Assembly: GCA_900468285.1 (NCBI GenBank)
Contig: UBTF01000002.1
Coordinates: 284,416-348,415, forward strand
Length of the DNA stretch: 64,000 bases
Direction of reading: 5' to 3'
Source of the DNA: Hyphomicrobiales bacterium
Lineage (GTDB): Bacteria > Pseudomonadota > Alphaproteobacteria > Rhizobiales > Rhizobiaceae
Shown here piece after piece: positions 19,013-28,807 of this stretch. Below the pieces are notes generated by a model that did not search any database, had not been told where the DNA came from, and saw only the letters and a program-made list of their open reading frames with translations. Position numbers and translations under genes: made by a program. Every line of letters starts with the position of its first letter. Position 1 is the stretch's first letter.

Positions 19013-19996
19013 ATGTTTCGTTCTATTGCCGTTTTGAGTTTATCACTTTCTGTTGCCGTGCCCGCATTCGCGCAAACAGCGGAGAAACCAAAACAACTCG
19101 TCATGGTGTCCTTTGATGGTGCGGGAGACAATTCCCTGTGGGAGCGCAGCCGTGCCACTGCGAAAGAGGTCGGCGCGCATTTCACCTACTTCCTTGCCTG
19201 CACGCTCGTCATGGACCGCAAGACCAGCGCCAAGAGCTATCAAGGCCCCGGCCAGAAAACGGGCCGGTCCAATGTCGGCTTTGGACAGTCCATCGAAGAG
19301 GTTGAAACGCGCCTGCGCAACATCTGGGCAGCATCCCAGGAAGGCCATGAAATTGCCAACCACACCTGCGGCCATTTTGATGGCGGCAACTGGACGGAAG
19401 AACAGTGGGACGCGGAATTCACCACGTTCACCAGCACGCTGGAAAATGCCTGGCAGATGATTGGCAAGAAGGATGATGAGCCACAGGGCTGGCGAGATCT
19501 TGTCAAAGGTATCAACGGTTTTCGTGCACCCTATCTTTCCCAAGGCGATGCACTGACTGCCGCCCAGAAGAAACATGGCTTCATCTATGATGCGACAAGC
19601 ATCACCAAGGGGCCGGCATGGCCGATCAAGAAAAACGGCATCGAGCATTTCGGTCTGCCGCTCATTCCCGAGGGGCCGGAAAAACGACCCATCATCGCCA
19701 TGGATTATAATCTCTTCGTGCGCCATTCCATGGCTGTCGAAAACCGGGAAAAATCAGCCGAATTCGAAGAACGCGCCTATCAAGCCTTCCGCGCCGCCTT
19801 CGACAGGCAATATGACGGCGAGCGCATACCGCTCCAGCTTGGCTTCCACTTCGTGAAAATGAACGGCGGCGCCTACTGGAACGCCTTCGAGCGGCTGTTA
19901 CGTGAAGTCTGCAAGAGGGAAGATGTTGCCTGCGTGAGCTACGCTCAGGCCATGCCGATGATAGAAGCGCGACGAGCGCAGAAGTCTGAGGGCTGA
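19013..19996 (+). CDS. Secreted polysaccharide deacetylase (NodB-type)
   Basis: A 327-residue carbohydrate esterase 4-like protein with a clear signal peptide (MFRSIAVLSLSLSVAVPAFA, then QTAEKP). Motifs are VSFDGAGDN (catalytic base and metal Asp region), NHTCGHFDGGNW (metal His pair H-x3-H) and GFRAPYLS. The frame is open 35 codons upstream, but only this ATG gives a signal peptide. The predicted site is the periplasm or outside. The substrate may be an exopolysaccharide or peptidoglycan sugar. Monocistronic, closed by a strong terminator. Confidence 0.85.
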   Translation: MFRSIAVLSLSLSVAVPAFAQTAEKPKQLVMVSFDGAGDNSLWERSRATAKEVGAHFTYFLACTLVMDRKTSAKSYQGPGQKTGRSNVGFGQSIEEVETRLRNIWAASQEGHEIANHTCGHFDGGNWTEEQWDAEFTTFTSTLENAWQMIGKKDDEPQGWRDLVKGINGFRAPYLSQGDALTAAQKKHGFIYDATSITKGPAWPIKKNGIEHFGLPLIPEGPEKRPIIAMDYNLFVRHSMAVENREKSAEFEERAYQAFRAAFDRQYDGERIPLQLGFHFVKMNGGAYWNAFERLLREVCKREDVACVSYAQAMPMIEARRAQKSEG

Positions 19997-20016
19997 TTTT
20001 CTTACCGCAGAAACTG

Positions 20017-20044
20017 AAAAGGGTGGCACAAGGCCACCCTTTTT
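20017..20044. terminator. Bidirectional intrinsic terminator
   Basis: GGGTGGC and GCCACCC form a 7-bp stem with a 5-nt loop, flanked by AAAA on the left and TTTTT on the right. It separates the convergent deacetylase and bacA genes and should stop transcription from both sides. Confidence 0.85.
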
Positions 20045-20050
20045 GCTGTC

Positions 20051-21322
20051 TCAGGTCGGCTTGTTCGCCGCCAACTCACCATCTTCAGCCTCACGCTTGA
20101 GATAGCGCTGATCGATCTCCGGCAGCGGCTTGTCATCGATTGCGGCTTCGAAGGCCTTGAGGCGCTTGTGAATGGAGAGAAGCTCGATGATCGTCGTCCA
20201 GGAATTGACGAGATACTGGAACGAGTTGCTCACCTGACCAAACGCTGTAGCAATCTGCTGGTAGATACCGTAGGTGATCTTGCCTGCAACGATTGTGGGA
20301 ACAAGCATAAGAAGCAAAAATACCGCGTCTGCCTGAATATAAAAATACCTGGCGACATTGAAGTAAAGATAGTGCCAGTACATCCGGAAATAATTTTTAC
20401 GAACATTTCCGAAAAGTTCTTTCACAGTGACTGGATCAGCTCGTTCAGCATGGTCTTCACCGTAGACGAGTTCCTTTCGGTAGGCCGCTTCGACGCGCTG
20501 ATTTCGAAAATTTAGACCCGGTAGTTTGATGCCAACGGTGGCCAGCAAGATTGTGCCGAAAGCTGACCAAAGAATAGCAAGCCAGAACAGAGCATGGGGC
20601 ACTTCACCGATAACTGGCAGTTCCGACACATAGCTCGACAGCGCGAACAAAATGGGCAGGAATACGACCAGTGTCATAACCGAGTTGATGAGCGTTATAC
20701 CGAGGCCTTCCACAGTGGCCGAAAAACGCATCGTATCTTCCTGGACACGCTGAGATGCACCCTCGATATGACGCAGCTTGTCCCATTTCGACATGTAGAA
20801 GTTGTTCATCGCTGTGCGCCAACGGAAAACATAGTGGCTGGTGAAGAAGTCCGTCAGGATCGAGACGGCCATGCTGAAAAACACGAGCTTGGCAAAAACG
20901 ATCTGCAGACTGTAAAAATCCCAGGCTGTGATGCCGGGCTGTTTGGATAGCGCATTCTGAAGCAGGTCGCCAAAAGGTCGCCGAAAATTATTGATGACCA
21001 CACTGACCTGCACGCCGAAATACGTTACGGCGATAATGAGAAGCGAGCCCCATATAGACCAGTATTTCCAGGGATGGTCCTTAGCTGCGACGGTCCAGAA
21101 TGCTCCAAACAATGAAAGGCAAGCAGCGAGATACGCATAAAAATACAAATTTGCAGGGACGATGAAGTAGCTGAGATCGTAGGGTTCCTGCTCCGGCATC
21201 ACATATCCAAGCGAGTCACCGAGCGCTTGGAACACGAAATACCAGCCGAAAATGGCAATAAATGCCCAGACCACGGCGGACGTGAAAAACAGTTTGGGTT
21301 TTGGGAAGAAGGAATGAAACAC
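20051..21322 (-). CDS. bacA: BacA/SbmA peptide transporter
   Basis: A 423-residue inner-membrane protein of the SbmA_BacA family, with about seven membrane segments and no nucleotide-binding domain. Segments such as YFVFQALGDSLGYV, FRRPFGDLLQNAL and RMYWHYLYFNVARYFYIQADA are characteristic. BacA uses the proton gradient to import antimicrobial peptides. In rhizobia it is needed for survival among plant NCR peptides, and it also affects very-long-chain fatty acid addition to lipid A. The start is GTG (MFHSFFPKPK). Confidence 0.93.
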   Translation of the reverse strand: MFHSFFPKPKLFFTSAVVWAFIAIFGWYFVFQALGDSLGYVMPEQEPYDLSYFIVPANLYFYAYLAACLSLFGAFWTVAAKDHPWKYWSIWGSLLIIAVTYFGVQVSVVINNFRRPFGDLLQNALSKQPGITAWDFYSLQIVFAKLVFFSMAVSILTDFFTSHYVFRWRTAMNNFYMSKWDKLRHIEGASQRVQEDTMRFSATVEGLGITLINSVMTLVVFLPILFALSSYVSELPVIGEVPHALFWLAILWSAFGTILLATVGIKLPGLNFRNQRVEAAYRKELVYGEDHAERADPVTVKELFGNVRKNYFRMYWHYLYFNVARYFYIQADAVFLLLMLVPTIVAGKITYGIYQQIATAFGQVSNSFQYLVNSWTTIIELLSIHKRLKAFEAAIDDKPLPEIDQRYLKREAEDGELAANKPT

Positions 21323-21505
21323 GTTTCGAACTCTCGCGAGTTGGGGTCAGCCATTATTGGCGAAGCAGTTTTGCCGGAAACTAGGACAGAAATTGGTCAG
21401 CAGCAATGCGACAATCGCTAACTTACGAAGATGTAAGATAAATCTGCCTTCCGGCGCCGTGGATTACAAAACCATTACTTACGTAACGCATGCAATGCGA
21501 TGAGA

Positions 21506-22258
21506 TTACTCGGCAAGCGTGAGGATGAGAGGACCGTTCTTGGTCGCGACCACCGTATGTTCGAACTGCACGGTTGGCGCGCTTGGGTCGCTGAACAGCG
21601 TCCATGGATCGTCATCGCCGTCTTCGGCCCAATAGGCGCCCATGGACAGGAAGGGTTCGACCGTGAACACCATGCCTTCGGTCATGATGCGGGTTTCGTC
21701 CTTGTCCGGCCATGTGGCAAGCTCGGTCGGCTCCTCATGCAGGGAGCGGCCAATGCCGTGGCTGGCGAGGTTGGTGATCAGCGTATAGCGATTTTTCTTG
21801 GCGAATGCGCCGATGGCGTTGCCGATATCGGCCAGCGGCCGTCCGGATTTGATCTGCTGAAGCCCGGTCCACATGGCGCGCTTGCCATCCCGGCACAGCC
21901 GTTCGATCTCCTTTTTGACAGGAGGAACGGCGAAGGACGAGCCGGTATCGCCAAAGAAGCCGTTTTTGACGGCGGAAACATCGATATTGACGAGATCACC
22001 CGCTTTGATGATGCGCGGCCCGGGAATGCCGTGGGCGACCTCTTCATTGACGCTGATGCAGGTCGCGCCCGGAAACTGATAGCAGAATTCGGGCGCCGAT
22101 TGCGCGCCGTGATCCTCAAGCACTTTCCGACCAATGGTGTCGAGCTCCAGGGTGGTGATGCCGGGCTCCAGCGCGTCACCCATGGTCTGCATCGCCAATG
22201 CGCAGATGCGACCAATCTCCTTGAGATGCTCGAGCTCTTCTTCAGTAGAAATAACCAT
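21506..22258 (-). CDS. map: Methionine aminopeptidase, type I
   Basis: A 250-residue type I enzyme, removing initiator Met from nascent proteins. Metal ligands are in NIDVSAVKNGFFGDTGSSF (two Asp), GHGIGRSLHEEP-type sequence (SHGIGRSLHEEP, His) and the two Glu near VFTVEP and QFEHTVV. It starts MVISTEEELEHLKEIG. The next gene upstream on the same strand, a flavin monooxygenase, ends 52 bp before the map start. Confidence 0.94.
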   Translation of the reverse strand: MVISTEEELEHLKEIGRICALAMQTMGDALEPGITTLELDTIGRKVLEDHGAQSAPEFCYQFPGATCISVNEEVAHGIPGPRIIKAGDLVNIDVSAVKNGFFGDTGSSFAVPPVKKEIERLCRDGKRAMWTGLQQIKSGRPLADIGNAIGAFAKKNRYTLITNLASHGIGRSLHEEPTELATWPDKDETRIMTEGMVFTVEPFLSMGAYWAEDGDDDPWTLFSDPSAPTVQFEHTVVATKNGPLILTLAE

Positions 22259-22310
22259 TATCGTTCCATGCTTGCGACACGCTCACAGGCTGAGGCCCCG
22301 CCTTTTTCAA

Positions 22311-23372
22311 TCAGGCGGAGGCTTTCGCCCTATCGGCACTGCCAGTCAATTCTTTTCTGACGATGGGCGCGACTTTGGTGCCGTAAAGCTCGATGCCGCG
22401 CATGATCTGCTCGTGCGGCATCAGGCCAATGGCCATCTGAAGCAGAAAGCGGTCATTTTTGAAAACGCCATGCGCGGCGATGATCTTTTCTGCCACCGCC
22501 TCCGGCTCTCCGACAAAGAGATTTCCGGCAGCGCTGCGCGCCGCGTCGAATTGCGCGCGGTTGGTCGGCCCCCAGCCACGTTCGCGGCCAATCCGGTTCA
22601 TGACCTCCGCCTGCGGACCATAAAACTGATCCGCCGCCTTCTCGGTCGTATCGGCAATGAAGCCATGAACGTTGATGCTGGTCTTCTGTTTCGCCGCATC
22701 CTGTCCCGCCCTGCGCGCCGCTTCCCGATAGAGATCGAACAGCGGTGCGAAGCGGCGGTATTCTCCCCCGATGATGGCCAGCGCGACCGGCAAGCCCATG
22801 GCACCCGCGCGCGCGACAGACTGCGGTGTTCCGCCAACGGCGATCCACACCGGCAGACGCTCCTGCAAGGGGCGCGGATAGACGCCACGACCGTTGATCG
22901 GCGGATGCTTGCTTCCCGACCATGTGACGATTTCGTTTTCACGCAGCGCCAGAAGAAGATCCAGCTTCTCACTGAAAAGCTCGTCATAATCCTCGAGATT
23001 GTAGCCGAAGAGCGGATAGGATTCGATGAAGGAGCCGCGCCCGGCCATGATTTCCGCACGACCGTTGGAAAGCAGATCAACGGTAGCAAACTGCTGGAAC
23101 ACGCGGATAGGATCATCCGAACTCAGAACCGAAACCGCACTCGTCAACCTTATGTCCCGCGTTTTTACGGCGGCGGCGGCAAGCACGGTGGAGGGCGAAG
23201 ACACGGCATAGTCGGAGCGGTGATGCTCACCAAGGCCGAAGACATCGAGCCCGACCTGGTCGGCAAGCTCAATCTCCTCCAGCAGGTTCTTGAGACGGCG
23301 GGCACCTTCAGGGCCTCTTCCGTTCGCTGCGTTCGGATCGACGTCCGCAAATGTGTAAAGACCAAGTTCCAT
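22311..23372 (-). CDS. LLM-class flavin-dependent oxidoreductase
   Basis: A 353-residue TIM-barrel protein of the bacterial luciferase-like superfamily. Typical stretches are [37 protein letters not shown] and [11 protein letters not shown]. These enzymes use reduced FMN or F420 on diverse organic substrates, and the substrate here is unknown. The start at 23372 ([11 protein letters not shown]) has GAGG 7 nt upstream. The frame is open 27 codons further but without family similarity. Confidence 0.88.
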   Translation of the reverse strand: MELGLYTFADVDPNAANGRGPEGARRLKNLLEEIELADQVGLDVFGLGEHHRSDYAVSSPSTVLAAAAVKTRDIRLTSAVSVLSSDDPIRVFQQFATVDLLSNGRAEIMAGRGSFIESYPLFGYNLEDYDELFSEKLDLLLALRENEIVTWSGSKHPPINGRGVYPRPLQERLPVWIAVGGTPQSVARAGAMGLPVALAIIGGEYRRFAPLFDLYREAARRAGQDAAKQKTSINVHGFIADTTEKAADQFYGPQAEVMNRIGRERGWGPTNRAQFDAARSAAGNLFVGEPEAVAEKIIAAHGVFKNDRFLLQMAIGLMPHEQIMRGIELYGTKVAPIVRKELTGSADRAKASA

Positions 23373-23504
23373 GCCAAGCCCTCGAGAGTATTCACCGAGA
23401 GATAAGGCTGGAACGGCACGGACGCAAACGCAAAATCCGGCACGGCGACACAAGTAGCGGCGCTGAGCCAGCGGACGGCGGGTTTCTCCACGACGACAGG
23501 CAGA

Positions 23505-23972
23505 TCAGATACGTTGCAGCAGGGCTTCCATCTGCTCAGCAGCCGCACTCCATCCCTCTTCAAAACCCATGTCTTCGTGTGTCTGCTTGTCCTCTGCGGT
23601 CCAGTGCAGGGCGCGTGCGACATAACGCGTGGCGCCGTTTCCGGCATCCTCAAACGTCACATAGCCCGTCATGAAGGGTCGGTCTCCGGGCACCCAGCCC
23701 TCCCGGAACGCGTCGGTAAAAACCAGACGCTGGTTCTGGACGACATCCAGAAACACGCCGAGATTTTCATAAATCTCTCCGGTCGGCGCGTGCATGACGG
23801 TGTTGAAGGCTCCGCCCGGGCGCAGATCGATCACGGCCTGCGAGGTCTGGTAAGGTCGAGGCGCCCACCACTGGATCAGCAATTCAGGGTCCGCCCAGAC
23901 ACGAAAGACCTTTTCCGGCGGAGCATTGACGATGCGGCTTAACGACAATTCATGCTCTGCAATCTTTGGCAT
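23505..23972 (-). CDS. SRPBCC/AHSA1-domain protein
   Basis: A 155-residue START-like (Aha1 C-terminal domain-like) protein. It begins with SLSRIVNAPPEKVFRVWADPELL, continues with WWAPRPY and DLRPGGAF, and ends with WTAEDKQTHEDMGFEEGW. Such small proteins bind hydrophobic ligands or act as stress-related cofactors, often paired with ArsR regulators. None is adjacent here. GAGGG lies about 7 nt before the ATG. Confidence 0.88.
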   Translation of the reverse strand: MPKIAEHELSLSRIVNAPPEKVFRVWADPELLIQWWAPRPYQTSQAVIDLRPGGAFNTVMHAPTGEIYENLGVFLDVVQNQRLVFTDAFREGWVPGDRPFMTGYVTFEDAGNGATRYVARALHWTAEDKQTHEDMGFEEGWSAAAEQMEALLQRI

Positions 23973-24095
23973 TGTTTGTCCCTCGTCCCCAGGAAGAGGC
24001 CAACCATATAGTATTTCAGCATCTTCGGTAAGACCTAGCCTGCAAGGGCTTTGCGAGGCGAAGCGCCTCCCCGTCAGGGCTGCCCTGGCCCGGTT

Positions 24096-25400
24096 TTAAG
24101 GCGTCGCCAGAACTGCACTTTGGCGCCGCTCGAAGCGTGAGAGGCCGCAGACAAGGCCAAGATAGGCCCAGTAATACATCAAGGTGATGGTGGGCGAGGA
24201 AATCCAGAAGAGGAAAACCGCATAGGAGCCAGCCCGCAGCAGCGGATGCGGAGACTGCAGAATGATGCGGAAAATCATCACCAGAAACGCAGCAAGAAAC
24301 AGGAGGCCGACAAGGCCCAGCTCCGATAGCGTCTCGGCGTAGACATTGTTCGGAATGGCCTTTTCCTTGTCGACCGCATAATCATTGCGGGTAAAATCCC
24401 AACGCAGACGTCCGGGTACATTGAACCCGTATTGGGAAATGCCGACGCCGATGGACAGGTTGTCCTGAAACATGCCGAAAGCTTCGATAGCCGTGTTGGT
24501 GCGGTCGCTGATCGACGACGTGTCGCTGTCGTCGGAAATCTTGTCGAAAACAAAGGTTTCAAGCAGGGGGGAACCGAGGATCAGAGCGGGCACGATAATA
24601 AGCAGCACCTTTATCTTCGACGCTGCATATTTCCCCTTGAGCATCCAGTAGAGCCCTGCGGCAGTCAGACCCAAAAGGGCCGTGGTCGAAAAGGTCAGGA
24701 GAGCCGCGAGCAGCAGCAGCAAGGCCCGCAGCCGGTAGCTCATGTGACATGCCAGCAGAAACGACAGGATGAAGAACGGACCGGCATAGTTTCCTTCCAG
24801 AAATGTCGCAGCCCGGTAAAGGCGCATTCCCGCAAAATCGATCATCTGCGGATTGTCCGGCATACCCGGCAGGCTTGGCAGCGCCATGCCCGCAAGCGAC
24901 ATCAGGAACAGCGTGAAGTGAACGGCGGCGGCGGCGAGCGCGCCCGCAATCCAGATATTTACCGCCAGCTTCGGTTTGAAATAGGCGGCATAGGCAACGA
25001 GGTTCAGCCCCAGCACGCAAAACAGCAGATATGCCGCCTTCGTCAGCCCGTCGATCTCGGGCGACCAGCGGGCCAGGTGGGAGAAGTTTCCGACATTGTC
25101 GAAAATTCTCAAGTTCATGAGAAGTGCGACGATGCAGTAGGCAGTCAGCAGAATGCCGAAGATGAGGATGGGCACATCGAAAACGTGAATGCGCATCATC
25201 GCAATCGCCGTCAGCCCCCAAAGAAGGATCGCGATCTCGAAAATCTTCAGCGGGAATACGAAGTTCACCGTAAACAGCTGCATGAACGGCAAGGTCAGGA
25301 TCAGCAGGAAGGCAGCCCATGGCACGGAACCGTCAAAACCCGTCGATGTCGCGACCTGTCTTGGCGTGCGGTAAGGCATGGAGTGCACAAGGTCGCTCAT
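24096..25400 (-). CDS. VpsF/O-antigen ligase-like polysaccharide membrane protein
   Basis: A 434-residue membrane protein with about ten to twelve hydrophobic segments and a longer loop around residues 290-345 (SIGVGISQYGFNVPGR), the layout of Wzy/WaaL-type polymerases and ligases. I read it as VpsF-like. It would polymerise or transfer undecaprenyl-linked repeat units at the periplasmic face. It overlaps the upstream Wzz-type gene by 4 bp (ATGA), so the two are coupled. No glycosyltransferases are adjacent. Confidence 0.75.
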   Translation of the reverse strand: MSDLVHSMPYRTPRQVATSTGFDGSVPWAAFLLILTLPFMQLFTVNFVFPLKIFEIAILLWGLTAIAMMRIHVFDVPILIFGILLTAYCIVALLMNLRIFDNVGNFSHLARWSPEIDGLTKAAYLLFCVLGLNLVAYAAYFKPKLAVNIWIAGALAAAAVHFTLFLMSLAGMALPSLPGMPDNPQMIDFAGMRLYRAATFLEGNYAGPFFILSFLLACHMSYRLRALLLLLAALLTFSTTALLGLTAAGLYWMLKGKYAASKIKVLLIIVPALILGSPLLETFVFDKISDDSDTSSISDRTNTAIEAFGMFQDNLSIGVGISQYGFNVPGRLRWDFTRNDYAVDKEKAIPNNVYAETLSELGLVGLLFLAAFLVMIFRIILQSPHPLLRAGSYAVFLFWISSPTITLMYYWAYLGLVCGLSRFERRQSAVLATP

Positions 25401-26776
25401 GCCGCCAACCCTCTTCTTGCTGAAACGCCGAGCAGATCTGACCGCAGCAAAATACCGGCCATGACGAGAAGCAGGCCCGTCAGGGCGCCAATAAAGGCCA
25501 TCATGTTGCGGGGCGGCCCGGCCCGGCGCAAGGGAAAGGACGCGGGATCGATGACGCGCGATTGCTCCTGTACGGCACCGGCCTGCTGCGACAATTGCTG
25601 CGTGCGCAAGAGAAACTCTTCGTAGACCGATCGCTGCGACGCGAGATTTCTCTCAAGTTCGCGAAGAGTGACCATCGTGGCGTCGTTTTCGTTCAACTGG
25701 CCTTTCGTCTGGTCGAGCCGGGCGGTGAGCAACCTGTTCTGTTCTTCAAGCGTCTTGACATTGCGGGCGGCGGCATCGGCGTGGTTGCGCAATTCGCCAT
25801 CCAGAACCCTTGTTATCGCCCTGCTCCGTTCCTGCGCAGCTTGATAGGATGGATGGCGCGCTCCCACTGAAGCAGCCAGAACATTCAGCTCTTCCCTGCT
25901 CTGGTCATATCGCGCGCGGAGTTGGACGATCGCCCGGCTGAGATTGGTATCCGGCACCGAGGGGCGGTAGGCCGGATCCGCCCGCATCTTGCTCAACTCC
26001 GCCGAAATGGCCTTCTGCTGGGCAATTCTGGCCGCCAGATCGGAAACCTGATTGTTCAGCTCGGTCACCTGCCCGGCAATATCGGATTGACCGTTGATCA
26101 GCGCGATATTGTTTTTGGCGCGATAGTCCGTCACAGCACGGTCCGCCGCCTCCACCGCCGCCTTCAGGTTTTGCAACTGTTGGGACAGGCTGGAACCGGT
26201 CCGCCGCAATGCCTCGGCGCTGCTTTCCTGACGTGTTTGGAAGTAGATGTCGGGGATCTGTCTTGCAATCCGTATCGCACGCTCAGGCTTGGTATCTGTG
26301 ATTTTCACCTCGATGACAAAGCTGTCGCCGATACGCTTGAGCTTGACGGCATCCCGCAATTTCTCGAGCGCGAGCACCTTCCTGCGCGCCTCGTCGGGAT
26401 AGTGTGGCGACGCCGCACCAAAGTCCGGGTCATCAGCGAGGTTCTCGTTCTCTACAACCTTCTCCAGCACCAGATCGGACGTGATGACACTCTGTTGGCT
26501 CAACACCTCAAGATCCGCAGAACGCTGCTGCTCGGGCCTTTGAAGATCAGACTCGAAAATGCGCGTCCCCTCGGGATCAAGAAGGATTTGCGTGTAGATG
26601 AAGTAATAGTTCGGCACCGCATAGGATGCCGCATAGGGAACAAGCGCGCCAAGAAGGGTGAAAAGGCAGACCAGTAGTTTCCGGCGCCAGAGCGCTACCG
26701 CCACATCGGCAAGTCTCACCAGCCCGCTGACAGGGTGAGTGCGAAAACCGGGACTGCGATCGGCTGTCACTGACAT
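25397..26776 (-). CDS. Wzz/GumC-type polysaccharide chain-length protein
   Basis: A 459-residue polysaccharide co-polymerase. Membrane segments lie near residues 30-55 and 425-445 (MMAFIGALTGLLLVMAGILL). Between them is a large periplasmic part rich in coiled coil (about 190-400, e.g. LEEQNRLLTARLDQTKGQL). There is no cytoplasmic tyrosine-kinase domain after the last membrane segment, unlike ExoP. The start MSVTADRSPG at 26776 is chosen as the first ATG. A TTG 20 codons upstream is the alternative, and neither has a strong ribosome site. Together with the VpsF-like protein it would set chain length of a surface polysaccharide. Confidence 0.8.
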   Translation of the reverse strand: MSVTADRSPGFRTHPVSGLVRLADVAVALWRRKLLVCLFTLLGALVPYAASYAVPNYYFIYTQILLDPEGTRIFESDLQRPEQQRSADLEVLSQQSVITSDLVLEKVVENENLADDPDFGAASPHYPDEARRKVLALEKLRDAVKLKRIGDSFVIEVKITDTKPERAIRIARQIPDIYFQTRQESSAEALRRTGSSLSQQLQNLKAAVEAADRAVTDYRAKNNIALINGQSDIAGQVTELNNQVSDLAARIAQQKAISAELSKMRADPAYRPSVPDTNLSRAIVQLRARYDQSREELNVLAASVGARHPSYQAAQERSRAITRVLDGELRNHADAAARNVKTLEEQNRLLTARLDQTKGQLNENDATMVTLRELERNLASQRSVYEEFLLRTQQLSQQAGAVQEQSRVIDPASFPLRRAGPPRNMMAFIGALTGLLLVMAGILLRSDLLGVSARRGLAA

Positions 26777-27153
26777 CTCAGGCAGCGGGCGCAGGAAACG
26801 GCGGCTGGCACCGCGGATTTGGCCACAAGGCGGCAAAGTGAGAAAACCGATCCGTCACCAGCGCAGAAACACCCTTCAACATCGCCTGGTTACCAGCCTC
26901 TTGTTCGCGTTGCGCCGACATTGCGCAGTCGCAGCAGGCTCGGACCGCGCCGGGCGAACCTCAATCGGAATGAAACGGCACTTGCGCCGATTTAATTCAA
27001 TTGCCGAATTTACAGCCCAACCCATTAAGAATTGGTGTTGGCGGCAAGGCAGGTGCGAACCTCAGACCCGCCTTCCCGGGGTCTCGCGACTTGGTGATCT
27101 GGCCGCCGGCATTTCTGTTCCAGAAGGCCAGACAATGCCGAGCGGCCCAGGGA
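26777..27153. other. Intergenic region between the Wzz-type gene and glpK
   Basis: No gene seen. A TCTGGCC/GGCCAGA inverted repeat (27098-27132, 21-nt loop) lies just after the glpK stop and may end that transcript. The AT-richer stretch around 26990-27040 is the likely promoter area of the polysaccharide gene pair. Confidence 0.5.
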
Positions 27154-28647
27154 TCACGCGTTGCTCAATGTCCGCTGGACGGCCTTTTTCCAGCCCTTGA
27201 TCTTCCGTTCGCGCGTTTCGTCGTCCATCTGCGGTTCGAACCGGCGATCCCGTGACCAGGCGTCGGAGAACGCCTTCATATCCGGCCAGACACCGGCCTT
27301 GCTGCCCGCCAGCCAGGCCGCGCCCAGCGCCGTCGTTTCCAGTATCACTGGCCGATCGACAGGCGCATCGATAAGGTCTGACAGGCGCTGCATCGTCCAG
27401 TCGGATGCCACCATGCCGCCATCGACGCGCAGCACGGTATCGCCATTGGCGTTTTTCCAGTCCTTGTGCATGGCATCCAGCAGGTCGCCGGTCTGGTAGC
27501 AGACGGCTTCCAGCGCCGCACGGGCAAATTCCGCAGGACCGGTGCCGCGTGTGAGGCCGAACATTGCGCCTCTCGCCTCCGCATCCCACCAGGGTGCGCC
27601 AAGACCGACAAAGGCAGGCACGAGGTAAACATCCTGAGCCGGATCGGCCTTTTCGGCCAGAGCCCCGGTTTCCGATGCCGAACCGATGACCTTCAAACCA
27701 TCGCGCAGCCACTGAACCGCAGCGCCAGCCACGAAGATGGAGCCCTCCAGCGCGTAGATCGTCTTGCCGTCCAGCCGATAGGCGATGGTCGTCAAAAGCC
27801 GGTTCTTGGAGCGCACCATGTCTTCACCGGTATTGAGAAGGGCAAAGCAGCCAGTGCCGTAGGTGGATTTCAGCATGCCCGGTTCAAAGCAGGCCTGACC
27901 GATCACGGCTGCGTGCTGGTCTCCCGCAACGCCGAGAATCGGGATTGGGGCACCGAAGAGTTCCTCGTCGGCAACACCGAATTCCGCTGCGCAATCCAGC
28001 ACCTGCGGAAGCACGGATGGGGGAACATCCAGAATCTCGAGAAGCTGCTTGTCCCAGACGTTCTTTTCAATGTTGAACATCAAAGTGCGCGAGGCATTGG
28101 TGGCGTCCGTCACGAAGGACTTGCCGCCGGTCAGGCGCCAGATCAGAAAGGTATCGACGGTGCCAAAACACAGCTCGCCCTTTTCCGCACGCTTGCGCGC
28201 GCCCTTGACCTTTGACAGCAGCCAGGAAAGCTTGGTCCCGGAAAAATAGGGGTCTAGCAGCAGGCCAGTCTTCTTGGCGAAAACCTTTTCATGGCCGTCC
28301 TTCTTCAGCTTTTCGCAAAGCTTGGCGGTGCGCCGATCCTGCCAGACAATGGCGTTGTGCAGCGGCTTGCCGGTCTCCCGCTCCCATAAAAGCGTCGTCT
28401 CGCGCTGATTGGTGATGCCGATGGCGGCAATGTCGGCGGCCTTCAAACCAGCCTTTTCCAGCGCCTGCCTGATTGACCAGACAACGCTTTCCCAGATTTC
28501 CTCTGGGTCATGCTCCACCCAGCCGGAGTCCGGGAAAATCTGGCGAAATTCCTTCTGGGCCGTACCCGCAACCTGCATCGACCCATCGAAGATGATGGCC
28601 CGTGTCGATGTCGTACCCTGATCGATGGCGAGAATATAACCGCCCAT
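27154..28647 (-). CDS. glpK: Glycerol kinase
   Basis: A 497-residue FGGY-family kinase. It phosphorylates glycerol to glycerol-3-phosphate. The N-terminus [20 protein letters not shown] holds the ATP-binding phosphate-1 motif. The later [24 protein letters not shown] and [15 protein letters not shown] are typical, and the length is normal. GGAGG lies 5 nt before the ATG at 28647, whereas the open frame continues 19 codons upstream. No glpF or glpD is adjacent. Confidence 0.96.
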   Translation of the reverse strand: MGGYILAIDQGTTSTRAIIFDGSMQVAGTAQKEFRQIFPDSGWVEHDPEEIWESVVWSIRQALEKAGLKAADIAAIGITNQRETTLLWERETGKPLHNAIVWQDRRTAKLCEKLKKDGHEKVFAKKTGLLLDPYFSGTKLSWLLSKVKGARKRAEKGELCFGTVDTFLIWRLTGGKSFVTDATNASRTLMFNIEKNVWDKQLLEILDVPPSVLPQVLDCAAEFGVADEELFGAPIPILGVAGDQHAAVIGQACFEPGMLKSTYGTGCFALLNTGEDMVRSKNRLLTTIAYRLDGKTIYALEGSIFVAGAAVQWLRDGLKVIGSASETGALAEKADPAQDVYLVPAFVGLGAPWWDAEARGAMFGLTRGTGPAEFARAALEAVCYQTGDLLDAMHKDWKNANGDTVLRVDGGMVASDWTMQRLSDLIDAPVDRPVILETTALGAAWLAGSKAGVWPDMKAFSDAWSRDRRFEPQMDDETRERKIKGWKKAVQRTLSNA

Positions 28648-28807
28648 GCATGCCTCCCGCAAATCAATGTCGCGCAACACAATATGCGCGGCCTGCAATG
28701 TCAAGCCACGCCGTTGTCATCAGCCCCATGAAATCCGATTGCCACCTCCCCCGGTTTAAGCATAACCTGATGTAAATCGTTGCAACGTTATATAAAAAGG
28801 GGAACGC

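Noticed and set aside
22134..23405. 423-codon plus-strand frame across map and the flavin oxidoreductase
   Set aside because: It spans two real genes on the other strand and has no protein similarity.
24432..25625. 397-codon plus-strand frame opposite the VpsF-like gene
   Set aside because: Very rich in Gln, His and Arg, as expected of the reverse of a membrane protein gene; not a real gene.
27225..27250. GGTTCGAAC-type sequence resembling a tRNA T-arm
   Set aside because: It lies inside glpK and no acceptor or anticodon arm can be folded around it.
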